A DNA stretch of 64,000 bases, taken from NCBI GenBank assembly GCA_965204565.1, contig CBDBEU010000004.1, positions 372,001 to 436,000 of the forward strand. The letters are read 5' to 3'. Source of the DNA: CBDBEU01 sp965204565. Its GTDB lineage: Bacteria; Pseudomonadota; Alphaproteobacteria; Rhizobiales; TMED25. The notes below the pieces were generated by a model. It saw only the letters and a list, made by a program, of their open reading frames with translations, made no database searches and had not been told where the DNA came from. The position numbers and the translations under genes are program-made. Shown here one piece after another: positions 27,407-36,217 of this stretch. Position 1 is the first letter of the stretch, and every line of letters begins with the position of its first letter.

Positions 27407-28327
27407 ATGGCGGATCGAATCGGAATTGTCGGTATGGGCCTGATGGGCCAGGCCTTCATCAAGAACCTGCGCAATTCTCAATTCATGATTCAGGGATTCG
27501 ACGTCGACCCTGCCCGCATGGATCAGCTCAGGGAGCAGGGCGGACATCCGGTTCATACGCCTGCCGCAGCTGCCAAGGATGTTGATTGCCTGATCACCTC
27601 GCTGCCGAACAGCCAGATTGCCCGTGAGGTCGTTCTCGGCAATAGCGGCATCGCCGAAGGTGCCGGCGAAGGGCTCTACATTTGCGATACCACGACATCG
27701 CGCCCGGACGATTCCGAAAGCCTTGCAGCTGATCTGGAAGCACGCGGCATCAGATTCATGGATTCCTGCGTCTCCGGCACCTCCACAATGGCGCGCGACG
27801 GCGACCTGATTGTCATCGCCGGCGGCCGCGAGGAGGATTTCAACGCCTGCAAGCACGTTTTTGCCGGCTTCAGCCGTGCTGCCTACCATATGGGCCCGAT
27901 TGGCTCGGGGGCACGCACCAAGCTCGTCATCAACCTGATCCTGGCGGGTAACCGCTTCGCACTCGCCGAAGGCCTGGTGATGGGTGAAAAAGCCGGACTG
28001 GAAGCCGACAACCTCCTCAAGGTGCTTCAGGACGGCGCATGCATGTCGAAGACCATGTTCGACAAGGGCCCGAAGATGATCAATGCCGATTATTCCAAGG
28101 AAGGCCAGGTCAAGACGTCGCTGAAGGACAACCGGCTGATGATCGAATTGGGCCAGAAGATCGGCTCCCCGACTCTGCTGACCTCAACGCTCTCGCAGGT
28201 CATGCAGGCGGGCTATGAGAAAGGCTACGCCGAGAAGGACACCGTGGCATTCTACGAGATCCTGCGCGGCATGGCCGGACTGGAGGAACGCGAGGGTATC
28301 GACGACGTGCCGTTTGGAAAGCAATAA
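27407..28327 (+). CDS. Beta-hydroxyacid dehydrogenase (3-hydroxyisobutyrate dehydrogenase-like)
   Basis: A 306-residue NAD(P)-dependent dehydrogenase. The Rossmann motif GIVGMGLMGQAF starts near residue 6, the substrate-binding stretch is DSCVSGTSTMARDGDL, and the catalytic Lys is K172 in GSGARTKLVINLI. Members oxidise 3-hydroxy acids such as 3-hydroxyisobutyrate, tartronate semialdehyde forms or related compounds. The usual substrate motif has GG after VSG; here it is GTS, hinting at a different substrate. Ribosome site GGGAGGA precedes the ATG. It is the first of seven closely spaced plus-strand genes, 14 bases before the DapA-like gene. Confidence 0.88.
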   Translation: MADRIGIVGMGLMGQAFIKNLRNSQFMIQGFDVDPARMDQLREQGGHPVHTPAAAAKDVDCLITSLPNSQIAREVVLGNSGIAEGAGEGLYICDTTTSRPDDSESLAADLEARGIRFMDSCVSGTSTMARDGDLIVIAGGREEDFNACKHVFAGFSRAAYHMGPIGSGARTKLVINLILAGNRFALAEGLVMGEKAGLEADNLLKVLQDGACMSKTMFDKGPKMINADYSKEGQVKTSLKDNRLMIELGQKIGSPTLLTSTLSQVMQAGYEKGYAEKDTVAFYEILRGMAGLEEREGIDDVPFGKQ

Positions 28328-28341
28328 GCGGGAGGCCGCGC

Positions 28342-29337
28342 ATGAAATACGCAAAAAGCGAGGCTAAGGAGGCTGCGCGCGAAACCCTTAAGGGGATCTG
28401 GACGGCAATGCCTTATTGCTGGGACGGGGATGACGAGTTCGATGAAGCCGCCAACCGCGCCAACATGGAACACATCATCGCCGGGCTTCGGATCGATGGT
28501 CACTATTGCTCCGGCAACATTGCCGAGTTCTGGTCGATGCCCGACGAGGAACGCATGCGCGCCCATGAAGTAATGCTCGATGCTGCCTCGGGCCGCATTC
28601 CGCTGATTGCCGGCTGTCATCATCAATCGGTCAGGCAGGCGACAATGCTCGCTCGCCATGCTCAAGACATCGGCTATGATTTCGCCATCGTGCTGACACC
28701 CTATGTCGCTGCCCGCGACGACGACGCAGTATTCGCCTTCTATGAATATATCTGCGAGCGCGTCGATATCGGCATCATCCTGTTCAATGTGCCGCAGACC
28801 TGCCATCCGATTGGTGCGGAACTGGTCAAAAGGCTAGCCGGATTGCCCAATATCTGCGGCTACAAGCAGGCCGATCACTCACCCGCCGCCACCCATTCGG
28901 TGATCCGCGCCGTCGGCAAGGAGATTGTCGTTTCGGTCGCCGATGAATCGCCCTGGCTCACCTCCATGGCCGAACTCGGGCTTGACTGGCTTCTCAACTA
29001 CAATCCCCATCTCTACCAGGTACCGGGTTGGCTACCGCTCAGGGACTACACCGATGCCTGCATGGAGGGAGATGTAACCCGGGCTGCCGAAATCGCACGC
29101 CGGATGCAACCGCTGCGCGAGCTTCATGCAAAGTGGATCATGGGCTACTGGCATCGTGGGCGCATGCCGCTGGCCGAGATGAAGGCATGGCAGGAAATCA
29201 TTGGCATGCGCGGTGGGCCCGTACGCCCGCCGGTGCTGTCCATGACGCCTGAGGCGCGAGCCGGGCTCGAGGCCGATCTCAAGGCAACCGGTATCGTCGA
29301 TCGTGCCCGTGCAGGCCTGTCGGTCGCGGCCGAGTAG
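28342..29337 (+). CDS. DapA-family class I aldolase/lyase
   Basis: A 331-residue member of the dihydrodipicolinate synthase/N-acetylneuraminate lyase family. The Schiff-base Lys is K175 (CGYKQADHS), and the conserved Tyr is in FAIVLTPYVAARDDD near residue 120. It is longer than DapA proper (about 290 residues), with an extended C-terminal helical part, and lies in a catabolic operon. A role in lysine synthesis is therefore unlikely; retro-aldol cleavage or dehydration of a 2-oxo acid is more likely. It is followed 8 bases later by the Rid gene. Confidence 0.87.
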   Translation: MKYAKSEAKEAARETLKGIWTAMPYCWDGDDEFDEAANRANMEHIIAGLRIDGHYCSGNIAEFWSMPDEERMRAHEVMLDAASGRIPLIAGCHHQSVRQATMLARHAQDIGYDFAIVLTPYVAARDDDAVFAFYEYICERVDIGIILFNVPQTCHPIGAELVKRLAGLPNICGYKQADHSPAATHSVIRAVGKEIVVSVADESPWLTSMAELGLDWLLNYNPHLYQVPGWLPLRDYTDACMEGDVTRAAEIARRMQPLRELHAKWIMGYWHRGRMPLAEMKAWQEIIGMRGGPVRPPVLSMTPEARAGLEADLKATGIVDRARAGLSVAAE

Positions 29338-29345
29338 GCGCGGGC

Positions 29346-29738
29346 ATGGCACGGGAGTTCCTGGACGGCACATGGCAGAAGAAGCGAAGCTTCTCGCCCG
29401 CCCTTATCACTTCTGGCCCGGGCCGCACCATATGGATTGCCGGTCATGGAGGTCTTTTTGATAAGAGCGGCAACATACTTGCGGGCGATTTCGAGGCCCG
29501 GGTCCACCGGTCCTTCGCCAATATTACAGAGACGCCCGCCCGCGTCGGCGCCACGCTTGCCGATATCGTCTCAATGACGGTCTATATCGGCGATGCCCGC
29601 CATGGTGATCGCTTTGTCGAAATGCGCGCGGAATATTTCCCCAACGGATTTCCCGCAAGCACACTGATAACCGTCACCGGCTTTGCCGGACCGGAGATGA
29701 TGGTCGAAATCACACCGGTCGCGGTCGTCGAGAACTGA
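29346..29738 (+). CDS. Rid-family (YjgF/UK114) protein lacking the usual deaminase Arg
   Basis: A 130-residue Rid protein, normally a trimer. It has the family pattern TIWIAGHGGLFDKSGNIL, NITETPARVGATLADIVSMT and a C-terminal VEITPVAVVEN. In imine deaminases of the RidA type an Arg follows the FPA motif before the last strand; here the text is NGFPASTLITVTGF, with no Arg. It therefore belongs to a divergent Rid subgroup and may not hydrolyse 2-aminoacrylate-type imines. It lies between the DapA-like and M20 genes, 11 bases before the latter, so an imine or enamine step in the pathway is plausible. Confidence 0.85.
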   Translation: MAREFLDGTWQKKRSFSPALITSGPGRTIWIAGHGGLFDKSGNILAGDFEARVHRSFANITETPARVGATLADIVSMTVYIGDARHGDRFVEMRAEYFPNGFPASTLITVTGFAGPEMMVEITPVAVVEN

Positions 29739-29749
29739 GCCACCGCCCC

Positions 29750-31048
29750 ATGTCCAATTCCGATCTCGATGCCGTCCAACGCCACGTGACCTTTGAGGCG
29801 GTGCGCGAGACGCTGATGGATATGGTCGATATCGCCAGCCCCACCGGTGGCGAAATCGACATGGCGCGCTACATCACCGGCCGCCTTTCTGCATGCGGCA
29901 TTGAAAACGACCTACAGGAAGTCGATGACGGCCGTCCCAATGCTGTGGGCCGGATTGCCGGCAACGGTGAAGGCTTCAATCTGCTCTTCACCGGTCATAT
30001 GGACACCTCCTACCGCGGTGATGAAGATTACCTCATTGGCGAGGGTTTCAAGGCCAACGCGGTTGAGCGTGATGGCTGGATTTGGGGCCTCGGCTCAATG
30101 AACATGAAAAGCGGTCTTGCCGCCGCCCTCGTCGCCATGGAGGCGGTCGCGCGTTCAGGCGCAAAAATCAAAGGCGATCTTTCCTATGGCGGCGTTGTTG
30201 GAGAGATCGAAAAAGCGCCGATCGAGGAATTTCGCGGTATCGAGTTTTCAGGTTACGGCGCTGGCAGCAAATATCTGGTGACCCACGGCGTCACCGCCGA
30301 TTTCGCCATTCTCGCCGAACCCACGGGACTTCGCATCTGCACGGCAAATATGGGCTGCATATGGGCCCGCATCACCGTTGGCGGCACCATTGCCCACTCG
30401 GCATTTCCGCGCAAACCCGACCACGTCAACGCCATCAATCTGATGAGCGAACTTCAAGGTGACCTCAAACACTGGATCAGCCACTACGAGGCCACATACG
30501 AACATATGGGCGAAAACGCCAATGTGACGCTTGCCGCAATCCGCGGCGGCGACCCTTGGCGACTGGCCCGCAATCCTTACGGCTGTAGCCTCTATATCGA
30601 TATTCGGATCGTGCCTGGCCAATCGGTTGAGGCAATCAAGCGCAGCCTGCGCCGCCTGCTCGTGAAATTTGCCGATCGCACCGGCACGCCAACACCCGAC
30701 CTCACATTCTACATCGCCGACCCTGCAATGAAGATCGACGAGAGCCTGCCGGTGGTCGATGCGCTGGGTCAGGCGCAAAAGACTGTCAGCGGCGAGCGCC
30801 CCGCCTCGATCATTCGCCGTCCGGGTGCCGATGGTGTGCATTTCACAAGTTACGGCGTTCCCTGCGCTGTGTTTGGCCCCGCAGGCCGTCTCCACCCGGA
30901 TTACGCCGGTAAGGCAATGCACGCGGTGGGTGAGCATGTTCCGATCGACGATGTTTTAACCGCGTCCAGGATCTATCTCGCCACCGTTCTTGATCTTTGC
31001 AACCGGCCGGCACCTGACTCCATTGCCAACCAACTGCGCCAGACGTGA
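29750..31048 (+). CDS. M20-family amidohydrolase/deacylase
   Basis: A 432-residue dizinc hydrolase of the ArgE/DapE/carboxypeptidase family. H83 and D85 (FTGHMDTS) are the first metal region. The family's bridging Asp motif (normally DMK) here reads GSMNMKSG with Asn118. The catalytic Glu region is VVGEIEKAPIEEF, and LAEPTGLRICTANMGC precedes the dimerisation domain. The Asn is a real departure from the canonical set, so activity may be altered or a subfamily solution used. Substrates of the family are N-acyl amino acids, dipeptides, carbamoyl or formyl amides. Here hydrolysis of an amide intermediate is likely. It starts 11 bases after the Rid gene. Confidence 0.85.
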   Translation: MSNSDLDAVQRHVTFEAVRETLMDMVDIASPTGGEIDMARYITGRLSACGIENDLQEVDDGRPNAVGRIAGNGEGFNLLFTGHMDTSYRGDEDYLIGEGFKANAVERDGWIWGLGSMNMKSGLAAALVAMEAVARSGAKIKGDLSYGGVVGEIEKAPIEEFRGIEFSGYGAGSKYLVTHGVTADFAILAEPTGLRICTANMGCIWARITVGGTIAHSAFPRKPDHVNAINLMSELQGDLKHWISHYEATYEHMGENANVTLAAIRGGDPWRLARNPYGCSLYIDIRIVPGQSVEAIKRSLRRLLVKFADRTGTPTPDLTFYIADPAMKIDESLPVVDALGQAQKTVSGERPASIIRRPGADGVHFTSYGVPCAVFGPAGRLHPDYAGKAMHAVGEHVPIDDVLTASRIYLATVLDLCNRPAPDSIANQLRQT

Positions 31049-31105
31049 TACAAACGTGTCACCAAAGCGAGGGGAAAGCCCCCCGCAAATATGGGAGGAA
31101 TTAAC

Positions 31106-31558
31106 ATGTCGGATGCTTATGAAGCCGGCCTCAGGGCACGGCGCGCTGTCCTCGGCGAAGAACATGTCGATCGCTCCTTGGCCAATGTCACGGATTTCGA
31201 CCGCGACTGGCAGCGCTTCGTTACCGAAAGCGCCTGGGGCTCGGTCTGGAGCCGGCCTGGACTCACCCATCGAGAGCGCTCTATGCTGGTGGTCGCGATC
31301 CTTTCCGTGCTCGGCCGCCATGAAGAGTTGGCACTCCACACCCGCGCCACGGCAAACACCGGTGCCAGCGCCGATGATCTCAAAGAAGTGCTGTTTCATG
31401 TAGCGGCCTATGCCGGCATTCCAAGCGGCATGAGCGCCTTCAAGGTGGTCGGAAGAACCCTCGACGAAATGGGCGGGTCGGGAGACAGAGTTTCATCCAA
31501 TCCCTGCCTTGAACCACGCAACAATCGTAGGTCCACAAGGCGCGCTGACGAACAATGA
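31106..31558 (+). CDS. Carboxymuconolactone decarboxylase-family protein
   Basis: A 150-residue protein of the CMD/AhpD-like fold. The conserved core is RERSMLVVAILSVLGRHEEL, then LHTRATANTGASADDLKEV and AAYAGIPSGMSAFKV, matching the 4-carboxymuconolactone decarboxylase (PcaC) group with its Glu and His and no CxxC redox pair. It would decarboxylate a lactone or related ring-cleavage product. The start is the ATG at 31106, after GGGAGGA; the 20-residue C-terminal tail (from about SGDRVSS) is longer than usual and overlaps the upstream part of the next frame. Confidence 0.86.
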   Translation: MSDAYEAGLRARRAVLGEEHVDRSLANVTDFDRDWQRFVTESAWGSVWSRPGLTHRERSMLVVAILSVLGRHEELALHTRATANTGASADDLKEVLFHVAAYAGIPSGMSAFKVVGRTLDEMGGSGDRVSSNPCLEPRNNRRSTRRADEQ

Positions 31559-31574
31559 TTTGGAGGCTTTAGAC

Positions 31575-32666
31575 ATGCCGCAACACGACATCCCCTTGAA
31601 CACTTTTGGCTCGACTGCCGGACGAAAGCATATGTCGGGCCCGTCACCACGGCCAAAGACCCTCACCGTCGATCTGCACAATCATTTGCAGACCCCGGCG
31701 GCGGCTGAACTGGTCGAGCCGCATCTGCCGGAAAACGCTTTCACCGGCCTTCGATACTCAAATCCGAAAACCCAGGCGATCATTAAGGATCGCGCGACAA
31801 ACCGCCCCGCCGGCTATGTCGACCCCGACGCACGCGTCGCGGACATGGACAGGATGAACCTCGACGTCATGGCGCTCTCCTGTGTTCCAGGCCAGTTTTA
31901 CTACATGACCGAGCCCACCCTTGGCCATGAGTCGAGCCAGATGGTGAATGACAACATCCACTCAAAGGTCAAGGCTTTCCCCACCCGGTTCGTTGGGCTT
32001 GGCACGATACCCATGCAGGACACCGACCTGGCTCTCAAAGAGCTTGATCGCTGCGTCAACGAGCTTGGCTTTCGCGGCATCCAGATTGGCGCCAGGGTGA
32101 TGGAAGATGAGTTGTCGGCCGAACGCCTGGAGCCGATCTGGGCCCGGTGTCAGGAGCTCGACATCGTCATATTCGTGCATCCACGGGCATTCGCCAGCAC
32201 CCGCTTCTCTCGCCACTACCTGACCAACATTGTCGGCAATCCGCTCGATACCACCACCGCCATGCATTATCTGATCTTTGACGGCGTCATGGAGCGTTAT
32301 CCCAAGATCAAGTTCTACATGGCCCATGGCGGCGCCTTCGCATCCCACTATGCAGCACGCATGGACCATGCCTATGGTGCGCGCGAGGACTGCCGCGAGC
32401 ACATCTACAAGTTGCCTAGCACCTATCTGAAGCGCTTCTATTTCGACACGATCGTATTCGCCACCGACCAGCTCGAATTCCTTGCCAAGAAATATGGTGC
32501 CGACCATTTGCTTCTGGGCACCGACTACCCTGCCGACATGGCCGATTTCGACCCGGTAGAGCATGTCTATCAATGCGAGGGATTTAGTGAGTCCGACCGC
32601 GAAAAGATTTGCGGCACCAATGCATTGAGGCTGCTTGGCCTCGACGAGAGCAACTTCCGGATCTGA
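31575..32666 (+). CDS. Amidohydrolase-2 family metal enzyme (ACMSD-like decarboxylase/hydrolase)
   Basis: A 363-residue TIM-barrel enzyme. The HxH metal pair is H35/H37 (DLHNH); further ligands are the VHP His after DIVIF, the His in MAHGGAF, and Asp in LLLGTDYPAD near the C-terminus. This arrangement is that of amidohydrolase-2 proteins such as aminocarboxymuconate-semialdehyde decarboxylase and resorcylate decarboxylases. The start is the ATG at 31575 with GGAGG eight bases upstream. Placed between a CMD protein and a C-C hydrolase-like gene, it most likely removes CO2 from, or hydrolyses, a ring or ring-cleavage product. Confidence 0.88.
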   Translation: MPQHDIPLNTFGSTAGRKHMSGPSPRPKTLTVDLHNHLQTPAAAELVEPHLPENAFTGLRYSNPKTQAIIKDRATNRPAGYVDPDARVADMDRMNLDVMALSCVPGQFYYMTEPTLGHESSQMVNDNIHSKVKAFPTRFVGLGTIPMQDTDLALKELDRCVNELGFRGIQIGARVMEDELSAERLEPIWARCQELDIVIFVHPRAFASTRFSRHYLTNIVGNPLDTTTAMHYLIFDGVMERYPKIKFYMAHGGAFASHYAARMDHAYGAREDCREHIYKLPSTYLKRFYFDTIVFATDQLEFLAKKYGADHLLLGTDYPADMADFDPVEHVYQCEGFSESDREKICGTNALRLLGLDESNFRI

Positions 32667-32721
32667 AAAACCTCAACCACCCATATTCGGCTGACAGCCA
32701 GACAATCAGGAGAAAATTCCC

Positions 32722-33933
32722 ATGCGCACACCCCGACTCGATCGCGACCGGCAGCAATGGATCTACGACTATGTGGTCAAGGAAACCGGCCGCGTCTTTC
32801 ATTGGGACGAAGACGGCCGTGAAATGCCGGCCTCGATCAAGAGCCACGGCCAGATTTCCAAGCATCTTGGCCGCATCGGCCAGCGGCTTGAACGTATCGC
32901 CGCCGAAGAAGAAGCTGTGGGTCACACTGCAACGGCCTTTGAGCTCTACTACCGCGCCTCCTCGACATTCGCCGCCGCCCAGCATCCGGTGTTGGAAACC
33001 AATGACGAGAAGCGTTATCTGCACGGGCGTTGCATCGCCAATTACGAGAAGGTCATCGAATATTGCCCCTACCCGATCGAGCGGGTCGAGATTCCGTTTG
33101 AAGGCGTGGAACTCCAGTGCAATTTCCATATGTTGCCCGGTAAGCCCAAGGCACCGGTAGTGATCTTCATCCCCGGTTGCGACATGACCAAGGAGATGTA
33201 TCCCGACCCGCGCGTCATGCAGGCGCACATTCGCGGCATGCACATGCTGGTGATCGACGGCCCCGGCCAGGGCATGAGCAATATTCGCGGCACCAGGCTC
33301 ACCCACGGCAATTATGAGCGTGCGGTTCTTGAAATCGCCGGTTGGCTGCAGAAGCGTGACGAGGTCGATTCTGAGGGCATCACCGTCTATGCGCTATCTA
33401 TGGGCGCGCATTGGGGTCTTGAAGTCGCAGCATCCGGCGATCCGCGGATCAAGGCGGTTGCTGGCCCTTGGGCTTCCTATCTCGACAAGTACTACATCCT
33501 CGACACCTTTTCGCCGCGTTACAAGCAGCTATTCGGCTATCTGACAGGGGCAAAGAGCGAGGAGGAACTCGACAGGATCGTTGGTCAGATGACCGTCGAG
33601 GGCCGAGAGAAGGACATTAAATGTCCAGTCCTTCTGACGTCTGGCGAATACGATTCGCGCGCGCCGGTCGAGCTTGTTTACAATTTCTACGACAAGATCA
33701 CCGCGCCGAAGGAATTATGGGTCTATGAGGATACCTACCACATGGCCCGCATGTTCCCTTCCGACATGACCCGCTTTGACAATCACATGATGTGCATGGA
33801 CTGGCTCGCCGACGCACTCACCGGAAGGTTCGCGGCAGGTTATGAGCGCAAGATGTTCCTGCGCACCGGCGGCGGCGGCCCGCATGGTGACCAGGGCGCC
33901 GATGAGGACGCCCTTCACTGGTGGGAAAAATAA
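32722..33933 (+). CDS. Alpha/beta hydrolase, possible C-C bond hydrolase (DHPON hydrolase-like)
   Basis: A 403-residue enzyme with a helical N-terminal half (to about residue 110) and a C-terminal alpha/beta hydrolase domain. The nucleophile is S226 (YALSMGAHWG), the acid D311 (GEYDSRAP) and the base H340 (EDTYHMAR). Length and the N-terminal helical cap resemble 2,6-dihydroxypseudooxynicotine hydrolase, which breaks a C-C bond in bacterial nicotine degradation; this is similarity of layout, not proof. It is the last gene of the seven-gene run, 55 bases after the amidohydrolase, and is convergent with the FMN dehydrogenase 16 bases downstream. Confidence 0.82.
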   Translation: MRTPRLDRDRQQWIYDYVVKETGRVFHWDEDGREMPASIKSHGQISKHLGRIGQRLERIAAEEEAVGHTATAFELYYRASSTFAAAQHPVLETNDEKRYLHGRCIANYEKVIEYCPYPIERVEIPFEGVELQCNFHMLPGKPKAPVVIFIPGCDMTKEMYPDPRVMQAHIRGMHMLVIDGPGQGMSNIRGTRLTHGNYERAVLEIAGWLQKRDEVDSEGITVYALSMGAHWGLEVAASGDPRIKAVAGPWASYLDKYYILDTFSPRYKQLFGYLTGAKSEEELDRIVGQMTVEGREKDIKCPVLLTSGEYDSRAPVELVYNFYDKITAPKELWVYEDTYHMARMFPSDMTRFDNHMMCMDWLADALTGRFAAGYERKMFLRTGGGGPHGDQGADEDALHWWEK

Positions 33934-33949
33934 GCAGGCGGGCCTTTTC

Positions 33950-35200
33950 TTAAACCGATCCGGCAATCCGCATCAGGTGCTGGGAGCCGAGTTCGTCCAG
34001 CCGGTTGATGCCCAAGAGCGCCATATCACGATCGATCTCCGATTTCAGGAGATCGATCGTGTAGCCGACCCCGGCTTCGCCGCCAATTGCGGCAGCATAA
34101 AGAAACGGCCTGCCGACAAACACGAAATCAGCGCCCAGCGCCAGCGCTTTCAACACATCGGTGCCGCGCCGAAATCCGCCATCGATCATCACCACCATAT
34201 CACCGGCATTGTCGGCTACCTCAGGCAATGCCCTGAGCGGTGCAATCGCACCATCGAGCTGGCGCCCGCCATGGTTTGAAACGATCACGCCGTCAACGCC
34301 TGTTTCACGCGACCGCCCGGCATCTTCACCCGTCAAAATGCCCTTGACGATCACCCTGCCTTTGAACTGTTTTCGGATCTGCTCCAGATGCGACCAGTTG
34401 AGATGAGAGCGACGGCCGAAATCGCGCAGCACTGTAGAAGACATCAATGGTTCGCCGCGCGTTGCATGGGAGTTTTCGAAATGCGGCATTCCGTGCTTGG
34501 CGATCGTCTTCATAAAGGTGCCAAGCGACCAGACGGGATGGGTGACCCCATCCCGAACGAGCTTGGGGCCGAATTTCATCGGTGTCCGGTAGCCATTGCG
34601 CACATTGTTTTCCCGGTTGGCCATCACGGCGACATCGACCGTCAGAACAAGCGTGCCGAACCCGGCTTCCGCCACCCGTTCGACCAGTCCTGCAATGCGG
34701 TCGGGCTCTCCCGGCAGATAAGCCTGGAACCAGGCGTCCGGCGCCTCGGCAACCACATCCTCCAAACGGATCAATGACGATCCGCTCATGATCATGCCGA
34801 CGCCGGCATCTCTTGCGGCGCGGGCCAGAACTAGATCTCCGCGATAGGCGACAAGCGCGCTCGCACCCATTGGCGCAATGCCGAATGGCGCTGAGTAAGT
34901 ATGGCCAAACAGGGTCCTCTCGCTTGAGCGGCCGGAGACGCCGACCAGCGTTCGCGGACGAAAACCGTATTCGCCGAAGACATTCCGATTGTCGCGCAAT
35001 GATGAACTGGTCTCGGATGCTCCCGACACATAACCGAAAATCGGACGCGGCAAATGACGGCGCGCCTGCTCCTCCAAATCATCAAGCGCCAAAACACCAC
35101 GCATTCGCCTCGGCAGTCTCGCCACACCGGCCTCTGTTCCCGGACGCGGGCCGTAGCTCACCGGCTCGGTTGGATTTTTCGTGTCTATTTCGGTGCTCAT
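33950..35200 (-). CDS. FMN-dependent alpha-hydroxyacid dehydrogenase
   Basis: A 416-residue member of the lactate/mandelate dehydrogenase, glycolate oxidase family. FMN and catalytic motifs are visible: GIAPMGASALVAYRGDLVLA in the N-terminal third, the Lys in RVIVKGILTGEDA, the active-site His in VVSNHGGRQLDGA near residue 308, and IDGGFRRGTDVLKALALGAD. The enzyme oxidises a 2-hydroxy acid to a 2-oxo acid and passes electrons to oxygen or a quinone. It stands alone on the minus strand, convergent to the catabolic operon, and could feed a 2-oxo acid to the ThDP enzyme at 20.6 kb. No membrane anchor is seen. Confidence 0.9.
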   Translation of the reverse strand: MSTEIDTKNPTEPVSYGPRPGTEAGVARLPRRMRGVLALDDLEEQARRHLPRPIFGYVSGASETSSSLRDNRNVFGEYGFRPRTLVGVSGRSSERTLFGHTYSAPFGIAPMGASALVAYRGDLVLARAARDAGVGMIMSGSSLIRLEDVVAEAPDAWFQAYLPGEPDRIAGLVERVAEAGFGTLVLTVDVAVMANRENNVRNGYRTPMKFGPKLVRDGVTHPVWSLGTFMKTIAKHGMPHFENSHATRGEPLMSSTVLRDFGRRSHLNWSHLEQIRKQFKGRVIVKGILTGEDAGRSRETGVDGVIVSNHGGRQLDGAIAPLRALPEVADNAGDMVVMIDGGFRRGTDVLKALALGADFVFVGRPFLYAAAIGGEAGVGYTIDLLKSEIDRDMALLGINRLDELGSQHLMRIAGSV

Positions 35201-35419
35201 TGAAATTCACCATTGCCCATGCGGTGCGAGAGCGTGGCCGTATGAGTCCATCTGTTCGGATCACACCCTGCATTCATGTCTATGTTAGCGCGGCAAGCGT
35301 TATTCGCCACTTCATTTCCCAGATACGACGGCTGTGCTGTCAACGCCGGAGCAAGACTCCACCAGTCGGCCGGAGCAAACGTCCGGCACCGGGCGGAACA
35401 GGCTTTGGAGCCTTGGCTG

Positions 35420-35545
35420 ACTTGCGGGAGTTCGATCTCGGCGTCTTGTGGTGCCGCGGCGGCCTTGTTTGAGGCGGAAGCCCTCGCCGTTCATCTCCGG
35501 AATGTGGACATGACGGGTGAGCCGGTCGAGCAGCGCGCCGGCCGG
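35420..35545 (-). mobile_element. IS21-family IstB C-terminal remnant
   Basis: The minus frame reads ALLDRLTRHVHIPEMNGEGF and then RLKQGRRGT, the characteristic end of IstB, the ATPase helper of IS21 transposons. It is fused in frame to the truncated symporter upstream, so an IS21 element inserted there and was later lost except for this end. About 100 further bases may be the IS end. Confidence 0.65.
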
Positions 35546-36055
35546 CGCCACAAACGACGCACCCGACAGCCGGTCGGCTGCCGTCGCCATGCCATTGAAC
35601 ACCGGCGGAACTTCACGCCCGGCCACATAATACGCACCGACCTGCATGGTGCGCGACAGCCGGTCGATGCCGGCATAGATGACAATGGTGAATGCCACGA
35701 ACAGGATACCGATCATGTCCGCCCCGACACCCGGCTGTTCCTGCACCGCCATGAGAAAAATGAAGCCAATAAATCCACCCGTATACATCCCGTAGATCTT
35801 GGGCAGATTACCGATGAAGTCGCTTCTGCCGTTTTCTGCCATGTGCCCTGCTCCTCGCCGCGCAGATTGAATTCGTCGCCAATCCGGTCTTGCAGCCGAT
35901 TGAGGAAAAATCAGCACCACGAAGATGGCAAGAGAACCCTGGACGGCCATGTCGTATCCAACTGGAAAGCCTGGGAGCGACATTGCGTTCAGATCCTTGG
36001 CAACCCGGTGAACGACAATGGCGAATATGAACCACGGCACCGGTAGGGTGACCAT
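35546..36055 (-). pseudogene. DUF4212 subunit and sodium/solute symporter, truncated remnant
   Basis: The upper part (about 36055-35880) reads NAMSLPGFPVGYDMAVQGSL and then AIFVVLIF, as in the small DUF4212 subunit. From the ATG at 35841 the text LPKIYGMYTGGFIGFIFLMA, RLSRTMQVGAYYVAGREVPP and VFNGMATAADRLSG is the N-terminus of an ActP-like symporter (VC2705 group), which normally follows DUF4212. After about 100 residues the symporter is replaced by the IstB remnant. The DUF4212 start and junction are also damaged. The pair would have taken up an organic acid with sodium. Confidence 0.72.
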
Positions 36056-36217
36056 CAGGGTGCGGGTTTCGGCCCAACGACCTTCCCTTCCTTCCCTTCG
36101 CGCGCGCGAATCGTTTGTATCGGTTTCAGGCCTTTATCCTCTCCCGCGGATGTTTCCGCATGGCATGACGTTTTGCGTCCCGATTTGATTCGTTCGATAC
36201 GGGTTCGCAAAGGTCAG

